A stretch of DNA of 39,659 nt, from contig JALXAQ010000219.1 in the NCBI GenBank assembly GCA_026991885.1, positions 1-39,659 of the forward strand, given 5' to 3'. The position numbers and the translations under genes are program-made. The DNA comes from Thiotrichaceae bacterium. GTDB taxonomy: Bacteria > Pseudomonadota > Gammaproteobacteria > Beggiatoales > Beggiatoaceae. The notes under the pieces are model-generated. The model made no database searches and was not told where the DNA came from. It saw only the letters and a list, made by a program, of their open reading frames with translations. Of the stretch, positions 6,209-15,909 are shown piece after piece (position 1 is the first letter of the stretch; each line of letters opens with the position of its first letter).

Positions 6209-7665
6209 GGATTATTTTGGACCTTGCTTTCCACAGAAAGTACGACTCTTTTACGCACTTTAGACTGACCTCTAGTCTCAGGCTTTAAAAAATACGCCAA
6301 CCACGCCATCGCCAGAATCACTATAAAAGTCGCCGCATTCGCGGGAATTTGTAGATTAAAATCGACACTACTATGAATGAGTAAAGCAGTAATAGCCATG
6401 AATGCACTAAAACCTATACCACGAGACAAAGAATCACGTCGTCGATATTGCGCCAATAACGCAAGTCCCAAAGAAAGAATAACAATACTCCCCACCAATA
6501 GCAGACCAATAATACCCGTCTCCGCTCCAAACTCCAAATAATCATTATGGGCATGATCAAAAAAAGCTCTCACATCATCCCCTCGATAACGTGGAAACGT
6601 CAAATAATAACTACCAAGCCCAGAGCCTGTCCATAAATAATCCTGCCAATACAAAATGCTATAGATATCCACCTCATCGCGCTGTTCAGAAACTAAACTG
6701 GTTTGCTGCAAGCGCTGAGCGACTTTCTCTACCCCAAACCAAGCCCCAACAATCAAAATATCAATCACGATCAAACTAACCAACAATATGACAGTGGCGC
6801 GGGGCGCATGTCGGCGGAAAAGTATCAAACCGACAACACCTGCAATCATCATACTGGCAAAAAACCCCGTATTACCCATACGAGAGCGAGTCAACACCAA
6901 TGCAATAACCATCATCACAAGATACAATCTCAACCGCATTTTATCACTCAACACCCAAGCCACCAGAGAGCGCAAACGTTGTCGCCATGTCGTATTCTCG
7001 GAGTCTTTCAATTGAGCAATCAGCAAACCAATCCCCACCGCTAAACACATTTCCAAATAGCCTGCGAGATGATTACGATTAATAAACGAACCCGTCGCCA
7101 GTCCAGTATAAGGGATTTTTTCAAGAATTAAGCTGCCTATGCCACTTAAGGTTAATAAGCTGCCATAAACCGCTTGGAAGAGCCCACTCAATACCAAAGT
7201 GTAGGCTAACCAGCGCAAACGTTTAGCTCGCCTGACAAGTAACAGCGTTAGCACAAATAGCAAAACATAACTGATACTTTTGAGCAGAGAAATCGCTGTC
7301 GTATGAGGTGCGACTGACAGAGTCGCCATCGTTGGATGATCAATCCACAAAGCATGCATAGAAGCGGCTTCTGGAGATAACCATTCAATCAAAAAATAGG
7401 GCAAGGGAATGCACTGAAAGGCAATATAGAACAACCACAAACCAAACAAAATAAATATAGGTTTGGCTTTATAAAAAACCGGAGTCAGCTTGAACCTTCC
7501 TTGCCAAAATCCCCATAACCAAACTAGGAAGAGGCTAAATATCCAAACTTCCATGATAGCCCATGCCCAAGAACGATTGCTACCCAAAGGCAGGGGTAAC
7601 CAGAACATTAAAATGAGAAAGCCGATAAAGAGACCCTTATCGGCTGAAGAATGGTGTCGTGGCAT
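6199..7665 (-). CDS. O-antigen ligase/polymerase family membrane protein
   Basis: This 488-residue, highly hydrophobic protein has about 11-13 predicted membrane segments and the Wzy_C/WaaL layout. That layout includes a central FINRNHLAGYLEM segment, TRSRMG after a membrane helix, and a large periplasmic loop near the C-terminal third with GSGLGSYYLTFPRY and HAHNDYLEFGAETGIIGLL. Members either join finished O-antigen to lipid A-core (WaaL) or attach/polymerise other glycans (PglL, Wzy); by eye these cannot be separated. It faces away from both polysaccharide runs and stands alone between a repeat array and the ribosomal operon. The last residues and the stop codon are encoded by the repeat, so the original tail may have been replaced. 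The start ATG has no strong ribosome binding site. Confidence 0.82.
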   Translation of the reverse strand: MPRHHSSADKGLFIGFLILMFWLPLPLGSNRSWAWAIMEVWIFSLFLVWLWGFWQGRFKLTPVFYKAKPIFILFGLWLFYIAFQCIPLPYFLIEWLSPEAASMHALWIDHPTMATLSVAPHTTAISLLKSISYVLLFVLTLLLVRRAKRLRWLAYTLVLSGLFQAVYGSLLTLSGIGSLILEKIPYTGLATGSFINRNHLAGYLEMCLAVGIGLLIAQLKDSENTTWRQRLRSLVAWVLSDKMRLRLYLVMMVIALVLTRSRMGNTGFFASMMIAGVVGLILFRRHAPRATVILLVSLIVIDILIVGAWFGVEKVAQRLQQTSLVSEQRDEVDIYSILYWQDYLWTGSGLGSYYLTFPRYRGDDVRAFFDHAHNDYLEFGAETGIIGLLLVGSIVILSLGLALLAQYRRRDSLSRGIGFSAFMAITALLIHSSVDFNLQIPANAATFIVILAMAWLAYFLKPETRGQSKVRKRVVLSVESKVQNNPNP

Positions 7666-7726
7666 TATTTTTATTGTCGCAAAAAAAAAACTGTCATTTC
7701 GACCAACGAGAGAAATCTTTTTTTCG

Positions 7727-7810
7727 TTGTTTCGGGAATGAGGTACGATTTCCCGAAACCGTTGTCGCTATTACTTCGTTTCGGGAAATCGTAGCTCATT
7801 CCCGAAACAA
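7727..7810. repeat. 33-bp inverted repeat at the end of the ribosomal operon
   Basis: Arms 7727-7759 and 7778-7810 are complementary over 33 bases with one mismatch, around an 18-base loop. Each arm is itself partly palindromic (TTTCGGGAA ... TTCCCGAAA). It lies 14 bases beyond the rplQ stop and could fold into a very stable stem that ends or stabilises the operon transcript. No T-run directly follows on the minus strand. A neighbouring CTGTCATTTCGACCAACGAG segment (7691-7710) resembles another common dispersed repeat. Confidence 0.8.
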
Positions 7811-7824
7811 CAAATTAAATGATT

Positions 7825-8202
7825 TTAAACCTCGACCATGTCCTCTGGCCTATCGACCAATTCTACAATAGCCATAGGTGCTTTATCTCCGACTCTAAAT
7901 CCACACTTAAGAATGCGTAAATACCCACCCGGACGTTCCTTATAGCGAGGACCTAACTCATTAAATAGTTTAGTAACTATCTCTCGATCACGTAAGCGTG
8001 CAAATGCCAAGCGGCGTTTTGCAACACTATCTTCTTTACCCAAAGTAATCAAAGGCTCAACGAATCGACGTAACTCTTTTGCCTTAGGCAAAGTTGTTTT
8101 AATGATTTCATGGCGCATGATCGAGACGGCCATATTTTTAAACATAGCTTTTCTATGACTTGAGGTACGATTTAAGTGCCTACCTTTATTCCTGTGACGC
8201 AT
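7825..8202 (-). CDS. rplQ: Ribosomal protein L17
   Basis: This is a 50S subunit protein near the exit tunnel. The 125-residue sequence starts [20 protein letters not shown] and includes [17 protein letters not shown], both family hallmarks. The ATG at 8200-8202 is chosen over a TTG five codons upstream because AAAGGAAAG sits at the right distance before it and L17 proteins normally begin MRHR. It is the last gene of the operon, 78 bases after rpoA. Confidence 0.97.
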   Translation of the reverse strand: MRHRNKGRHLNRTSSHRKAMFKNMAVSIMRHEIIKTTLPKAKELRRFVEPLITLGKEDSVAKRRLAFARLRDREIVTKLFNELGPRYKERPGGYLRILKCGFRVGDKAPMAIVELVDRPEDMVEV

Positions 8203-8280
8203 AACTTTCCTTTTCAATTATAAAATGAAGGCAGAACAACACTACCCCAAAAAAAACCGTCATTCTGCTGAAAGATTTTA

Positions 8281-9276
8281 CTATTTGTTTTTCTGCTTAT
8301 CATCATAAAGTCCAGAGGGCGGCCAATTTTCCAAATGCATCCCAAGAGACAGTCCCCGCGTCGCTAAAACCTCCTTAATTTCAGTCATAGACTTCTTCCC
8401 AAGATTAGGCGTTTTCAACAACTCTCCCTCAGATTTCTGAATCAGATCACCAATATAAAGAATATTTTCTGCTTTCAGACAATTAGCTGAACGGACTGTC
8501 AATTCCAACTCATCCACTGGCCGCAATAAAAGGGGATCAATAGGAATATTTATTCCAGTCGATATGCCATCAAGTTGATCGGGACACCCCTCCAAACTGA
8601 CAATGACGGAAAGCTGATTTTGCAAGATAGAAGCGCCCTTTTTGACGGCTGTTTCTGGATCGATTGTACCATTCGTTTCCACATCAATGATGAGTTTATC
8701 CAAATTAGTACGTTGTTGGACACGCGCACTCTCAACATGGTATGCCACACGCAAAACAGGACTGAAGGACGCATCTAGTTTTAAAGTACCAATCGGACTT
8801 TCACTGCCATCATCCCCTTGAATAGCCCGCTGATAACCCCGTCCCATTAGAACTTTTAAGGTCATATTAAGTTCAGTCGGCTTGGTCAAATTCGCAATGA
8901 CATGATCGGGATTAACAATTTCAACATTAGATTCCAATTCAATATCAGAGGCACAAACGGGACCAGGACCCTTTTTATTCAGTCGCAAAGTGGCTTCCGT
9001 GCGCTCAAACATACGAATCGCTAAACCTTTTAAATTCAATAAGATGTCAATGACATCTTCCTGTACTCCCTCAATGGAGGAGTATTCATGTAACACCCCA
9101 TCAATCTTCGCTTCAACCACTGCCGCTCCAGGTAAGGAAGACAATAGCACACGTCTTAAGGGATTACCCAAAGTATGTCCGAAGCCACGATCTAATGGCT
9201 CTAAAGTTATCTTAGCACTAGTCTTTTTAGCGGTGGGGTATTTTACATCAACTATACGCGGCTTTAATAATTCCAT
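8281..9276 (-). CDS. rpoA: RNA polymerase alpha subunit
   Basis: The alpha subunit dimerises to seed RNA polymerase assembly, and its C-terminal domain contacts UP elements and activators. The sequence of 331 residues (E. coli 329) begins [11 protein letters not shown]. The N-terminal domain shows [23 protein letters not shown]. The C-terminal domain shows [20 protein letters not shown] and [19 protein letters not shown]. The ATG at 9276 has an AGGCAG ribosome binding site on the coding strand. A longer frame reaching 9345 would add 23 residues unlike any alpha subunit and would be read through a hairpin repeat. The gap to rpsD is about 100 bases and holds two palindromes. Confidence 0.97.
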   Translation of the reverse strand: MELLKPRIVDVKYPTAKKTSAKITLEPLDRGFGHTLGNPLRRVLLSSLPGAAVVEAKIDGVLHEYSSIEGVQEDVIDILLNLKGLAIRMFERTEATLRLNKKGPGPVCASDIELESNVEIVNPDHVIANLTKPTELNMTLKVLMGRGYQRAIQGDDGSESPIGTLKLDASFSPVLRVAYHVESARVQQRTNLDKLIIDVETNGTIDPETAVKKGASILQNQLSVIVSLEGCPDQLDGISTGINIPIDPLLLRPVDELELTVRSANCLKAENILYIGDLIQKSEGELLKTPNLGKKSMTEIKEVLATRGLSLGMHLENWPPSGLYDDKQKNK

Positions 9277-9300
9277 TTCACTGCCTAAAAAATAAATTAG

Positions 9301-9359
9301 CCTTGAAATAAATTTCAAGGCTATAGTATTATTGGTCTCGTCCAAGATAAATCTTGGAC
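9301..9359. repeat. Two palindromes between rpsD and rpoA
   Basis: CCTTGAAA-TAAA-TTTCAAGG (9301-9320) has perfect 8-base arms. GTCCAAGATAAATCTTGGAC (9340-9359) is a nearly perfect palindrome that occurs again at 15890-15909 and 17399-17418. Neither is followed by a T-run. They lie in the transcribed spacer and could act as RNA processing or stability elements. Confidence 0.75.
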
Positions 9360-9378
9360 TCCTAGCAAATCAAGTCAC

Positions 9379-9999
9379 TTATTTTGAATACAATTCAACG
9401 ACAAGTTGTTCATTAATATCACTAGGTAATTCCATACGTTCCGGGGTTGACTTAAACACACCCTGCATCTGATTAGCATCAACATCAACCCACTCTGGAA
9501 AACCATATTCTTGGGCACTGCTTAATGCTGCCTTTATACGCAATTGTTCCCTGCTTTTTTCACGAATGCTAATAACATCATTCGCTTTGACTTGATAGGA
9601 AGGAATATTGACCACCTTATCATTAACCAAAATCGACTTATGGCTGACCAATTGTCTCGCTTCCGCTCGCGTCACCGCAAATCCCATGCGATACACCACG
9701 TTATCTAAACGATTTTCAAGTAATTTCAGCAAATTCTCACCAGTTGAACCTTTTAATCCACTGGCTTTGACATAATAATTATGAAATTGCCGCTCTAAAA
9801 TACCATATAATCTGCGTAACTTTTGTTTTTCACGCAATTGCAAGGCATAATCAGACAAACGAGCACGTTTATCGCCATGCTGTCCTGGTATCTTGTCTAA
9901 CTTACATTTAGACTCCAACCCCCGCGCCCGATTCTTTAAAAACAGATCGGTGCCTTCACGACGGCTTAATTTACACTTAGGACCAAGATATCTCGCCAT
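9379..9999 (-). CDS. rpsD: Ribosomal protein S4
   Basis: A primary 16S rRNA-binding protein of the 30S subunit, 206 residues as in E. coli. It begins [20 protein letters not shown] and contains the S4 RNA-binding domain with [23 protein letters not shown] and [15 protein letters not shown]. In E. coli S4 represses the alpha operon by binding the leader before rpsM; whether this holds here cannot be seen. It is followed by rpoA after a repeat-bearing spacer. Confidence 0.97.
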   Translation of the reverse strand: MARYLGPKCKLSRREGTDLFLKNRARGLESKCKLDKIPGQHGDKRARLSDYALQLREKQKLRRLYGILERQFHNYYVKASGLKGSTGENLLKLLENRLDNVVYRMGFAVTRAEARQLVSHKSILVNDKVVNIPSYQVKANDVISIREKSREQLRIKAALSSAQEYGFPEWVDVDANQMQGVFKSTPERMELPSDINEQLVVELYSK

Positions 10000-10014
10000 A
10001 CTTTTTTTCCAATA

Positions 10015-10404
10015 TTAAACTCTGCGCCTCTTAGGAGGGCGACAACCATTATGCGGAATTGGTGTAACATCAGTGATACTGGTAATTTTAAAACCATTGG
10101 CATTGAGCGAGCGCACGGCTGATTCACGTCCTGGCCCTGGTCCTTTAACCCGTACTTCCAAATTTTTGACACCAAATTCTTTGACTACATTACCAACTTT
10201 TTCAGAGGCGATTTGGGCCGCAAATGGGGTACTTTTACGTGAACCGCGAAAACCACTTCCCCCAGCGGTAGCCCAACCCAAAGCATTGCCTTGGCGATCA
10301 GTAATAGTAATAATCGTATTATTAAAAGAAGCATGCACATGGACAATGCCGTCTGTGACATGCTTTTTAACCTTCTTACGTGGGCGTGATTTTGTTTTCG
10401 CCAT
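10015..10404 (-). CDS. rpsK: Ribosomal protein S11
   Basis: A 30S platform protein of 129 residues, the same as in E. coli. Family segments are [35 protein letters not shown] and [17 protein letters not shown], with the closing [18 protein letters not shown] tail. It sits 12 bases after rpsM and 15 before rpsD in the standard alpha-operon order. Confidence 0.97.
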   Translation of the reverse strand: MAKTKSRPRKKVKKHVTDGIVHVHASFNNTIITITDRQGNALGWATAGGSGFRGSRKSTPFAAQIASEKVGNVVKEFGVKNLEVRVKGPGPGRESAVRSLNANGFKITSITDVTPIPHNGCRPPKRRRV

Positions 10405-10416
10405 AGCTTATATTCT

Positions 10417-10776
10417 TCACTTCTTCCTGATGGGTTTGCGAGGACCTTTACGGGTACGGGCATTGGTACGGGTGCGTTGACCATGTAATGGCAAACCACG
10501 CCGATGTCGCATACCACGATAACATCCCAAATCCATCAAACGTTTGATATTCATTGCGACTTCACGACGCAAATCACCTTCAACATTGTATTTGGCAATT
10601 TCAGTACGCAAACTGTCCAAATCTGTTTCTTTTAGATCCCTAACCTTGGTACTTGGAACGATACCGGTCGCATCACAAATTTGCAGAGCCAAGGTGGGGC
10701 CAATACCATAAATAGACCTTAATGCAATAACTGTGTGCTTTTGTACCGGAATATTAATGCCAGCAATACGGGCCAT
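10417..10776 (-). CDS. rpsM: Ribosomal protein S13
   Basis: A 30S head protein contacting the P-site tRNA and the 50S subunit, 119 residues (E. coli 118). It starts [20 protein letters not shown], contains [12 protein letters not shown], and ends with the basic tail including [15 protein letters not shown]. It is the first gene of the alpha operon and lies 56 bases after rpmJ. Confidence 0.97.
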   Translation of the reverse strand: MARIAGINIPVQKHTVIALRSIYGIGPTLALQICDATGIVPSTKVRDLKETDLDSLRTEIAKYNVEGDLRREVAMNIKRLMDLGCYRGMRHRRGLPLHGQRTRTNARTRKGPRKPIRKK

Positions 10777-10832
10777 AATTCTTCTCGTTATCTATCAGTT
10801 TTTCAAAAAATGCAGTACAGGACAACTATATA

Positions 10833-10946
10833 TCATCCTTGGCGTTGTTTATGTCGTTTTTCCGTGCAAATCACTCTAACGGAACCATTACGACGAATAA
10901 TTTTGCAATTTCTACAGATTTTTTTAACGGATGCTCTTACTTTCAT
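10833..10946 (-). CDS. rpmJ: Ribosomal protein L36 (zinc form)
   Basis: A 37-residue protein found by direct translation of the minus strand. It starts [20 protein letters not shown] and ends RHKQRQG. The zinc ligands C11, C14, C27 and H32 are all present. The ATG is at 10944-10946 and the TGA at 10833-10835. It sits between secY and rpsM as in other gammaproteobacteria, but the spacer on the secY side is enlarged by repeats. Confidence 0.96.
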   Translation of the reverse strand: MKVRASVKKICRNCKIIRRNGSVRVICTEKRHKQRQG

Positions 10947-10989
10947 GTTAGACCAACTCAATAAATAATAATATATAATATACCAGTCA

Positions 10990-11074
10990 GGGCAACCATA
11001 AAGGATTGCCCCTACAATATTTTTCTCGTTCCCACGCTCTGCGTGGGAATGCCTGCCTCGACGCTCCGCGTCGA
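10990..11074. repeat. Three dispersed palindromes inserted between secY and rpmJ
   Basis: 10990-11016 is a copy of the GGGCAACC...GGATTGCCCC repeat. It is followed by TTCCCACGC-TCT-GCGTGGGAA (11029-11049) and TCGACGC-TCC-GCGTCGA (11058-11074), two GC-rich hairpins. In this operon secY and rpmJ are usually close, so these look like insertions. The insertion ends 6 bases before the secY stop codon. Confidence 0.8.
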
Positions 11075-11080
11075 AATGAG

Positions 11081-12409
11081 TTAGTGCATTAAAGGACTAC
11101 TTCCTCTCAAATTAGCCTTTTTCATCAACCCATCATACTGATGCGACATCAAATGGGCCTGTACTTGTGCCATAAAATCCATGATAACGACCACAATAAT
11201 CAACAAAGAAGTCCCACCAAAATAAAAAGGCACATTCCATTTAAGAATCAAAAATTCTGGCAACAAACAAACTGCCGTCATATAAATAGCGGCCGCCAAA
11301 GTTAAACGCGACATGACCTTATCAATATAATCCGCCGTCTGTCTACCCGGTCTGACGCCTGGAATAAAAGCACCCGACTTCTTCAAATTATCCGCCGTCT
11401 CTCTCGGATTAAAAATCAAAGCGGTATAAAAAAAACAGAAGAAAATAATCGCAACGGCATAGAGCAAAACATACAAAGGCTGACCAGGAGACAAAGCTTG
11501 GGACAAATCCTTTAACCATATCATCCCTTCACTACTACCAAACCAACCGCCCAAGGTTGCCGGAAATAAAATAATACTTGACGCAAAAATGGGCGGAATC
11601 ACACCTGCCATATTCAACTTCAAAGGCAAATGACTACTCTGCCCAGCATACAACTTATTCCCGACCTGACGTTTCGCATAATTAACCGTTAAACGCCGCT
11701 GCCCCCGCTCAACAAATACCACAAAAGCGGTTACCAACAACACAACGGCAAATAAGACCAATACCGTCAATACATGTAGCTGACCAGTACGTGCCAACTC
11801 CAAAGAGCCACCAACGGCAGAAGGTAAACCCGCCACAATACCCGCAAAAATGATAATTGAAATACCATTACCAATTCCACGCTCCGTGACTTGTTCACCC
11901 AACCACATTAAAAACATGGCACCCGTTACCAAAGTCATTATTGCCGTAATCCGAAAAGCCATACCGGGTTCAATAACCACGTTTTGACTTTCCAAAGCAA
12001 TAGCCACACCCGTCGCTTGGAAAGTTGACAAAGCCAAAGTCCCATAACGAGTATATTGAGTAATCTTTCGCCGCCCGGATTCTCCCTCCTTTTTCAACTG
12101 CTCAAGCGTCGGAGAAACCGCTGTTAATAATTGTATAATAATAGCGGCTGAAATATACGGCATAATACCTATTGCAAACACCGAGAAACGTTTTAAAGCA
12201 CCACCCGAAAACATGTTAAACATATCTAAGATAGTGCCCTGTTGCTCTTTAAACATTTCACCCAATAGCACCGGATCAATCCCAGGCACTGGGATAAAAG
12301 TGCCCACGCGAAAAACAATAATCGCGCCCAGCACAAACAACAAACGTTGCTTCAACTCGGTTAATCTGCCTAACTTACCTAATTCTAAACCTGGTGTATT
12401 AATAGCCAC
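11081..12409 (-). CDS. secY: Preprotein translocase channel subunit SecY
   Basis: The central channel of the SecYEG translocon in the inner membrane, with ten membrane helices. It has 442 residues (E. coli 443). Typical segments are [33 protein letters not shown], the basic cytoplasmic loop with NYAKRQVG, and [10 protein letters not shown]. The start is GTG at 12407-12409, which gives the expected N-terminus; no strong ribosome binding site is seen, and translation may be coupled to rplO, which ends 20 bases upstream. The C-terminus [14 protein letters not shown] is intact. Confidence 0.97.
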   Translation of the reverse strand: MAINTPGLELGKLGRLTELKQRLLFVLGAIIVFRVGTFIPVPGIDPVLLGEMFKEQQGTILDMFNMFSGGALKRFSVFAIGIMPYISAAIIIQLLTAVSPTLEQLKKEGESGRRKITQYTRYGTLALSTFQATGVAIALESQNVVIEPGMAFRITAIMTLVTGAMFLMWLGEQVTERGIGNGISIIIFAGIVAGLPSAVGGSLELARTGQLHVLTVLVLFAVVLLVTAFVVFVERGQRRLTVNYAKRQVGNKLYAGQSSHLPLKLNMAGVIPPIFASSIILFPATLGGWFGSSEGMIWLKDLSQALSPGQPLYVLLYAVAIIFFCFFYTALIFNPRETADNLKKSGAFIPGVRPGRQTADYIDKVMSRLTLAAAIYMTAVCLLPEFLILKWNVPFYFGGTSLLIIVVVIMDFMAQVQAHLMSHQYDGLMKKANLRGSSPLMH

Positions 12410-12429
12410 TTTCTAACAATGATTTAATG

Positions 12430-12861
12430 TTACTCAATTGTGCCACCCGCCGCCTCTATCGCGGCGCGAGCCCCTTTTGTAACGGCCAAACGCTGAATTT
12501 TAAGCCCCTTCGTCAACTGCCCCGACGCAATAATTTTAACACGCTTAGTCTTCTGCGGAACAATATTGGCGGCTTTCAAACTCAACAAATCCACGATATC
12601 TTGCTCAACACGCTCAAGCTCATGAAGACAAACTTGCGCGATCTTTCCCGCCTTTGGCGAAACAAAGCCCACTTTTGGTAAACGCCTTTGCAAAGGCATC
12701 TGTCCACCCTCAAAACCGACTTTGTGAAAACCACCAGAACGAGAATGTTGGCCCTTATGCCCACGTCCACAAGTTTTACCGAAACCTGAACCGATACCAC
12801 GTCCGACACGCTTAGCCGTTTTTTTTACTCCTGCTGCCGGTTTTAAAGTATTTAAATACAT
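12430..12861 (-). CDS. rplO: Ribosomal protein L15
   Basis: A 50S assembly protein of 143 residues (E. coli 144). The glycine-rich, basic N-terminus has [20 protein letters not shown] and [15 protein letters not shown], followed by the globular domain. Two bases separate the rpmD stop from its ATG, and it runs directly into secY. Confidence 0.97.
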   Translation of the reverse strand: MYLNTLKPAAGVKKTAKRVGRGIGSGFGKTCGRGHKGQHSRSGGFHKVGFEGGQMPLQRRLPKVGFVSPKAGKIAQVCLHELERVEQDIVDLLSLKAANIVPQKTKRVKIIASGQLTKGLKIQRLAVTKGARAAIEAAGGTIE

Positions 12862-12863
12862 AA

Positions 12864-13046
12864 CTAAACTTCTTCCACTTTCAAAAGATAGGCAACCTTA
12901 TTAATCATGCCACGTATAGCCGGCGTCTCCTCGACTTCAACCCTATGATGCCGGCGCCGCAAACCCAATCCTGCAACACAAGCCTTATGTGCCGGCTTAC
13001 GCCCGTGGATGCTACCCACTTGCGTCACTTTAAGTTTTTTGTTCAA
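12864..13046 (-). CDS. rpmD: Ribosomal protein L30
   Basis: A small 50S protein of 60 residues (E. coli 59) containing [19 protein letters not shown] and a [21 protein letters not shown]-like core. The start is TTG in a TTGA overlap with the rpsE stop (13043-13046), so translation is probably coupled to rpsE. No in-frame ATG near the N-terminus would give a complete protein. Confidence 0.95.
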   Translation of the reverse strand: MNKKLKVTQVGSIHGRKPAHKACVAGLGLRRRHHRVEVEETPAIRGMINKVAYLLKVEEV

Positions 13047-13564
13047 CTTGTTGTAGTCCCCAAAATTTCTTCAACTGTTTTGCCACGTTTTGCAGCGACA
13101 GATTCTGCATCTGCCATCGTTGTTAAACCCTTAAACATGGCACGCACAACATTCTTATGATTAGAACTGCCAATGGTTTTAGCTAACACATCACGCACCC
13201 CTAACACATCAAACACCGCACGCATCGCGCCACCGGCAATAACCCCAGTTCCCTCGGAGGCAGGCTGCATATACACCTTAGCGGCACCATGCTCGGCGAC
13301 AATAGAATGCTGTAAAGTTGTACCTTTCAAGGAAATCGAGCACAAATTCTTACGAGCATTTTCCATCGCTTTCGCAATAGCCAAAGGCACTTCACGGGCT
13401 TTACCATAACCAAACCCCGCTTCACCCTTACCATCGCCTACAACTGTCAAAGCCGTAAAACTGAAAATACGTCCGCCCTTAACAACCTTAGCAACACGAT
13501 TAACAGAAATCAGTTTTTCCAAATAATCATCATTCTTAGTACGTTGTTGTGCCTCAATTGCCAT
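13043..13564 (-). CDS. rpsE: Ribosomal protein S5
   Basis: A 30S protein that supports decoding fidelity, 173 residues (E. coli 167). The N-terminal double-stranded RNA-binding domain has [20 protein letters not shown] and [14 protein letters not shown]. The C-terminal domain has [20 protein letters not shown] and [13 protein letters not shown]. It overlaps rpmD by four bases. A hairpin repeat fills the spacer towards rplR. Confidence 0.97.
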   Translation of the reverse strand: MAIEAQQRTKNDDYLEKLISVNRVAKVVKGGRIFSFTALTVVGDGKGEAGFGYGKAREVPLAIAKAMENARKNLCSISLKGTTLQHSIVAEHGAAKVYMQPASEGTGVIAGGAMRAVFDVLGVRDVLAKTIGSSNHKNVVRAMFKGLTTMADAESVAAKRGKTVEEILGTTTS

Positions 13565-13586
13565 AAAAACTTATAATCCTTTTGCT

Positions 13587-13623
13587 GAGGAGTGCAAGGC
13601 GTACCTTGCACCTCTTTTTTTTT
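13587..13623. repeat. Hairpin with T-run between rplR and rpsE
   Basis: TGCAAGG-CGTA-CCTTGCA with outer GAGG/CCTC (13587-13614) is followed on the plus strand by a run of T (13615-13623). It looks like a terminator for plus-strand transcription. In the operon direction the T-run becomes an A-run before the stem, so it should not stop ribosomal transcription. It could shield the operon from antisense transcripts or simply be a repeat insertion. Confidence 0.6.
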
Positions 13624-13975
13624 AGAAACTCAAACCATTCTCACGCGCCGCGTCAGCCAAAGCCTTAACACGACCATGATATCTAAAACCAGAACGATCA
13701 AAAGCCACCTTTATAATACCGGCAGCCTTAGCACGTTCCGCAATGGTTTTACCCACCTCTGTTGCAGCACTCACATTGCCACCAGGACCGATAGCTTGTT
13801 TAAATTCTTTCTCTAAACTAGAAGCACTAGCGACAACACAAGCACCATCAGGTGCAATCACTTGTGCATAAATATGTCGAGGCGTTTTATGTATACACAA
13901 GCGCGTCACACCTAATCTTTTAATAGTTGCTCTGGATCGGCGGGCACGACGCAATCGGGCTGACTTTTTATCCAT
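13622..13975 (-). CDS. rplR: Ribosomal protein L18
   Basis: A 5S rRNA-binding protein of 117 residues (E. coli 117). It shows [31 protein letters not shown] and the closing [20 protein letters not shown] that marks the family. It follows rplF by nine bases. Confidence 0.97.
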   Translation of the reverse strand: MDKKSARLRRARRSRATIKRLGVTRLCIHKTPRHIYAQVIAPDGACVVASASSLEKEFKQAIGPGGNVSAATEVGKTIAERAKAAGIIKVAFDRSGFRYHGRVKALADAARENGLSF

Positions 13976-13984
13976 TATTATCCC

Positions 13985-14530
13985 CTATTTCTTTTTCTTC
14001 GCTTCTTTTCTTACAATCACCTCATCGGCATACTTCACACCTTTACCCTTATAAGGCTCTGGCGGACGAAAAGCGCGGATATTGGCAGCCACTTGCCCGA
14101 CTTTCTGTTTATCTATACCTTTGACGAGGATACTCGGCTCAGCCTTACTCGATGGAGTCTCAATGCTAATACCATCAGGAATCTTAAAATTCACCGGATG
14201 AGAAAAGCCTAAAGTCAGATTTAGCACATTACCCTGTACCTGCGCCTTATAACCGACACCTACCAAAATCAGTTTTTTCTCAAAGCCCTGCGTAACACCC
14301 AGCACCATATTATTAACTAAAGCCCGCGTTGTGCCCGCTAAAGCACTTGCCGTTCTAGAACTTATTTTTGGTGCAAATGTCAAAGTATTATCAGATAACT
14401 TTACTTCCACATCATTATGAATGACGTGATCCAAGCTACCTTTATTGCCTTTAACTTTGAGCGCCAAATTTTGCAAATTCACCTCAACACCCTGAGGTAA
14501 TGCAATGGGACTATTAGCGATTCTTGACAT
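13985..14530 (-). CDS. rplF: Ribosomal protein L6
   Basis: A 50S protein near the factor-binding site, 181 residues (E. coli 177). Two similar beta-sheet domains are visible, with SRIANSPIALPQGVEV at the start, RALVNNMVLGVTQGF in the middle, and ANIRAFRPPEPYKGKGVKYA near the end. The slightly longer tail is a lysine-rich EAKKKK end. Eleven bases separate it from rpsH. Confidence 0.97.
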   Translation of the reverse strand: MSRIANSPIALPQGVEVNLQNLALKVKGNKGSLDHVIHNDVEVKLSDNTLTFAPKISSRTASALAGTTRALVNNMVLGVTQGFEKKLILVGVGYKAQVQGNVLNLTLGFSHPVNFKIPDGISIETPSSKAEPSILVKGIDKQKVGQVAANIRAFRPPEPYKGKGVKYADEVIVRKEAKKKK

Positions 14531-14541
14531 GCCTACCTACC

Positions 14542-14934
14542 TTAAGAAACAAAACACAATACCTCGCCACCATGACCCTCTAAACGCGCCTGGCGATCAG
14601 TCATCAATCCTTTACTTGTAGAAATAATAGCGACACCCAACCCCCCCAACACTTGAGGTAGCTTATCCTTAGCCTTATAAATACGCAAACCGGGGCGGCT
14701 CACCCGCTTGAGTTGAGAAATTACCGGCTTACCCTCATAATATTTCAAAATGATTGTCAAAACCGGCTTAACGCCTTCAGAAAGACTATAATCAGTGATA
14801 TAGCCTTCCTCCTTTAAAAGGTTGGCAATCCCTGCCCTAACTGTTGAAGCGGGCATTTCCACCTGCTTTTTCCTGACTGCCTCTGCATTACGAATGCGTG
14901 TTAACAGGTCGGCAATCGGATCTGACATGCTCAT
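14542..14934 (-). CDS. rpsH: Ribosomal protein S8
   Basis: A 30S central-domain protein, 130 residues as in E. coli. It starts [20 protein letters not shown] and ends with [20 protein letters not shown] and GEVLCFVS, all standard. In E. coli S8 represses the spc operon by binding near the rplE start. The rplE leader here is short and newly placed, so this control may differ. Confidence 0.97.
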   Translation of the reverse strand: MSMSDPIADLLTRIRNAEAVRKKQVEMPASTVRAGIANLLKEEGYITDYSLSEGVKPVLTIILKYYEGKPVISQLKRVSRPGLRIYKAKDKLPQVLGGLGVAIISTSKGLMTDRQARLEGHGGEVLCFVS

Positions 14935-14944
14935 AAATTTATCC

Positions 14945-15250
14945 TTACCAACTTGATTTAACTAAACCCGGCACAAACCCTTGCATAGCCGCTTCACGTA
15001 ACTTATTTCGGCTCAAACCAAATCGTCTATAATAACCATGTGGCCGACCGGTGATTTGACACCGATTACGCAAACGACTGGGACTGGCATTACGTGGCAA
15101 TGACTGCAATTTATATCTAGCTGTATCCTGCTCCTCTTCAGAGGCGTTCATATCAGCCAAGATAGCTTTCAACGCTGCCCGTTTGGCCGCATATTTTTTG
15201 ACGGTCCGTTCGCGTTTTACCTCACGAAAGATCATACATTTTTTTGCCAT
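14945..15250 (-). CDS. rpsN: Ribosomal protein S14
   Basis: A 30S head protein of 101 residues, the long zinc-free form found in most proteobacteria. It begins [20 protein letters not shown] and has [20 protein letters not shown] and [16 protein letters not shown]. Spacing of about ten bases to both neighbours is as expected for the spc operon. Confidence 0.97.
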   Translation of the reverse strand: MAKKCMIFREVKRERTVKKYAAKRAALKAILADMNASEEEQDTARYKLQSLPRNASPSRLRNRCQITGRPHGYYRRFGLSRNKLREAAMQGFVPGLVKSSW

Positions 15251-15261
15251 CGCTCACAGTC

Positions 15262-15801
15262 TCATTTTTTTAATGGAAAATTAAATGCAGTCAACAAGGA
15301 TCGCCCCTCCTCATTCGTCCGCGCCGTTGTCGTAATACAAATGTCCATACCCCGAATAGCATCAATTTTATCATAATCAATTTCGGGAAAAATAATTTGC
15401 TCACGAATACCCAAACTATAATTACCCCGTCCATCAAAAGCTTTAGCACTAAAGCCACGAAAATCTCGAATACGAGGTATAGCAATACTAATGAGCCTAT
15501 CAAAAAACTCATACATGCGATCGCTACGCAAATTAACCTTACAACCAATCGGCCAATCTTGACGAATTTTAAAATTAGAAATGGACTGACGAGCCTTAGT
15601 GACAATGGGCTTTTGTCCCGCGATTGCCGTCATATCAGCAACAGCGCGTTCAATCACTTTTTTATCACTCACCGCCTCACCAAGCCCCATATTCAAAGTG
15701 ATTTGCACAAGTTTTGGCACCTGCATAATACTTTGGTAACCAAATTGCTGCATTAATTGTGATACGATTGTATCACGATAATAAGTTTGTAATCTTGTCA
15801 T
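15262..15801 (-). CDS. rplE: Ribosomal protein L5, first gene of the shortened operon
   Basis: A 5S rRNA-binding 50S protein, 179 residues as in E. coli. Visible segments are [36 protein letters not shown] and [19 protein letters not shown]. In nearly all bacteria rplX and rplN lie directly upstream, but here the next gene is an actin homologue on the other strand. A promoter candidate lies 33-61 bases upstream. A TTTAGGAT ribosome binding site precedes the ATG. Confidence 0.97.
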   Translation of the reverse strand: MTRLQTYYRDTIVSQLMQQFGYQSIMQVPKLVQITLNMGLGEAVSDKKVIERAVADMTAIAGQKPIVTKARQSISNFKIRQDWPIGCKVNLRSDRMYEFFDRLISIAIPRIRDFRGFSAKAFDGRGNYSLGIREQIIFPEIDYDKIDAIRGMDICITTTARTNEEGRSLLTAFNFPLKK

Positions 15802-15833
15802 TTATTATATAATCCTAAACAGTCGCGGCGCAC

Positions 15834-15862
15834 AGGGTACTCAATTTTAACAAATTAGTCAA
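15834..15862 (-). promoter_or_regulatory. Candidate sigma-70 promoter for rplE
   Basis: On the minus strand a TTGACT -35 box (15857-15862) and a TACCCT -10 box (15834-15839) are 17 bases apart. They are followed by a GC-rich GTGCGCCGC discriminator, as in growth-rate-controlled promoters. The -10 box is weak (three of six matches). The leader would be about 25 bases. Confidence 0.45.
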
Positions 15863-15889
15863 ATTGAATTTTTGCCATCACGATTGGAC

Positions 15890-15909
15890 GTCCAAGATAA
15901 ATCTTGGAC
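15890..15909. repeat. GTCCAAGATAAATCTTGGAC palindrome
   Basis: This copy is identical to 9340-9359 and is followed by the same TCCTA tail. It lies between the divergent rplE and parM-like genes, upstream of the rplE promoter candidate. Confidence 0.75.

Noticed and set aside
8203-8217. TTG start for rplQ five codons upstream
   Set aside because: The ATG at 8202 has a well-placed AAAGGAAAG and gives the usual MRHR start.
9277-9345. N-terminal extension of RpoA by 23 residues
   Set aside because: It would be translated through a hairpin repeat and has no counterpart in alpha subunits; the ATG at 9276 has a ribosome binding site.
10073-10480. 135-residue plus-strand ORF
   Set aside because: It is antisense to rpsK and rpsM and shows no domain.
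13587-13623. Terminator inside the ribosomal operon
   Set aside because: The T-run is on the plus strand; in the direction of the operon it is an A-run before the stem, so it should not end transcription.
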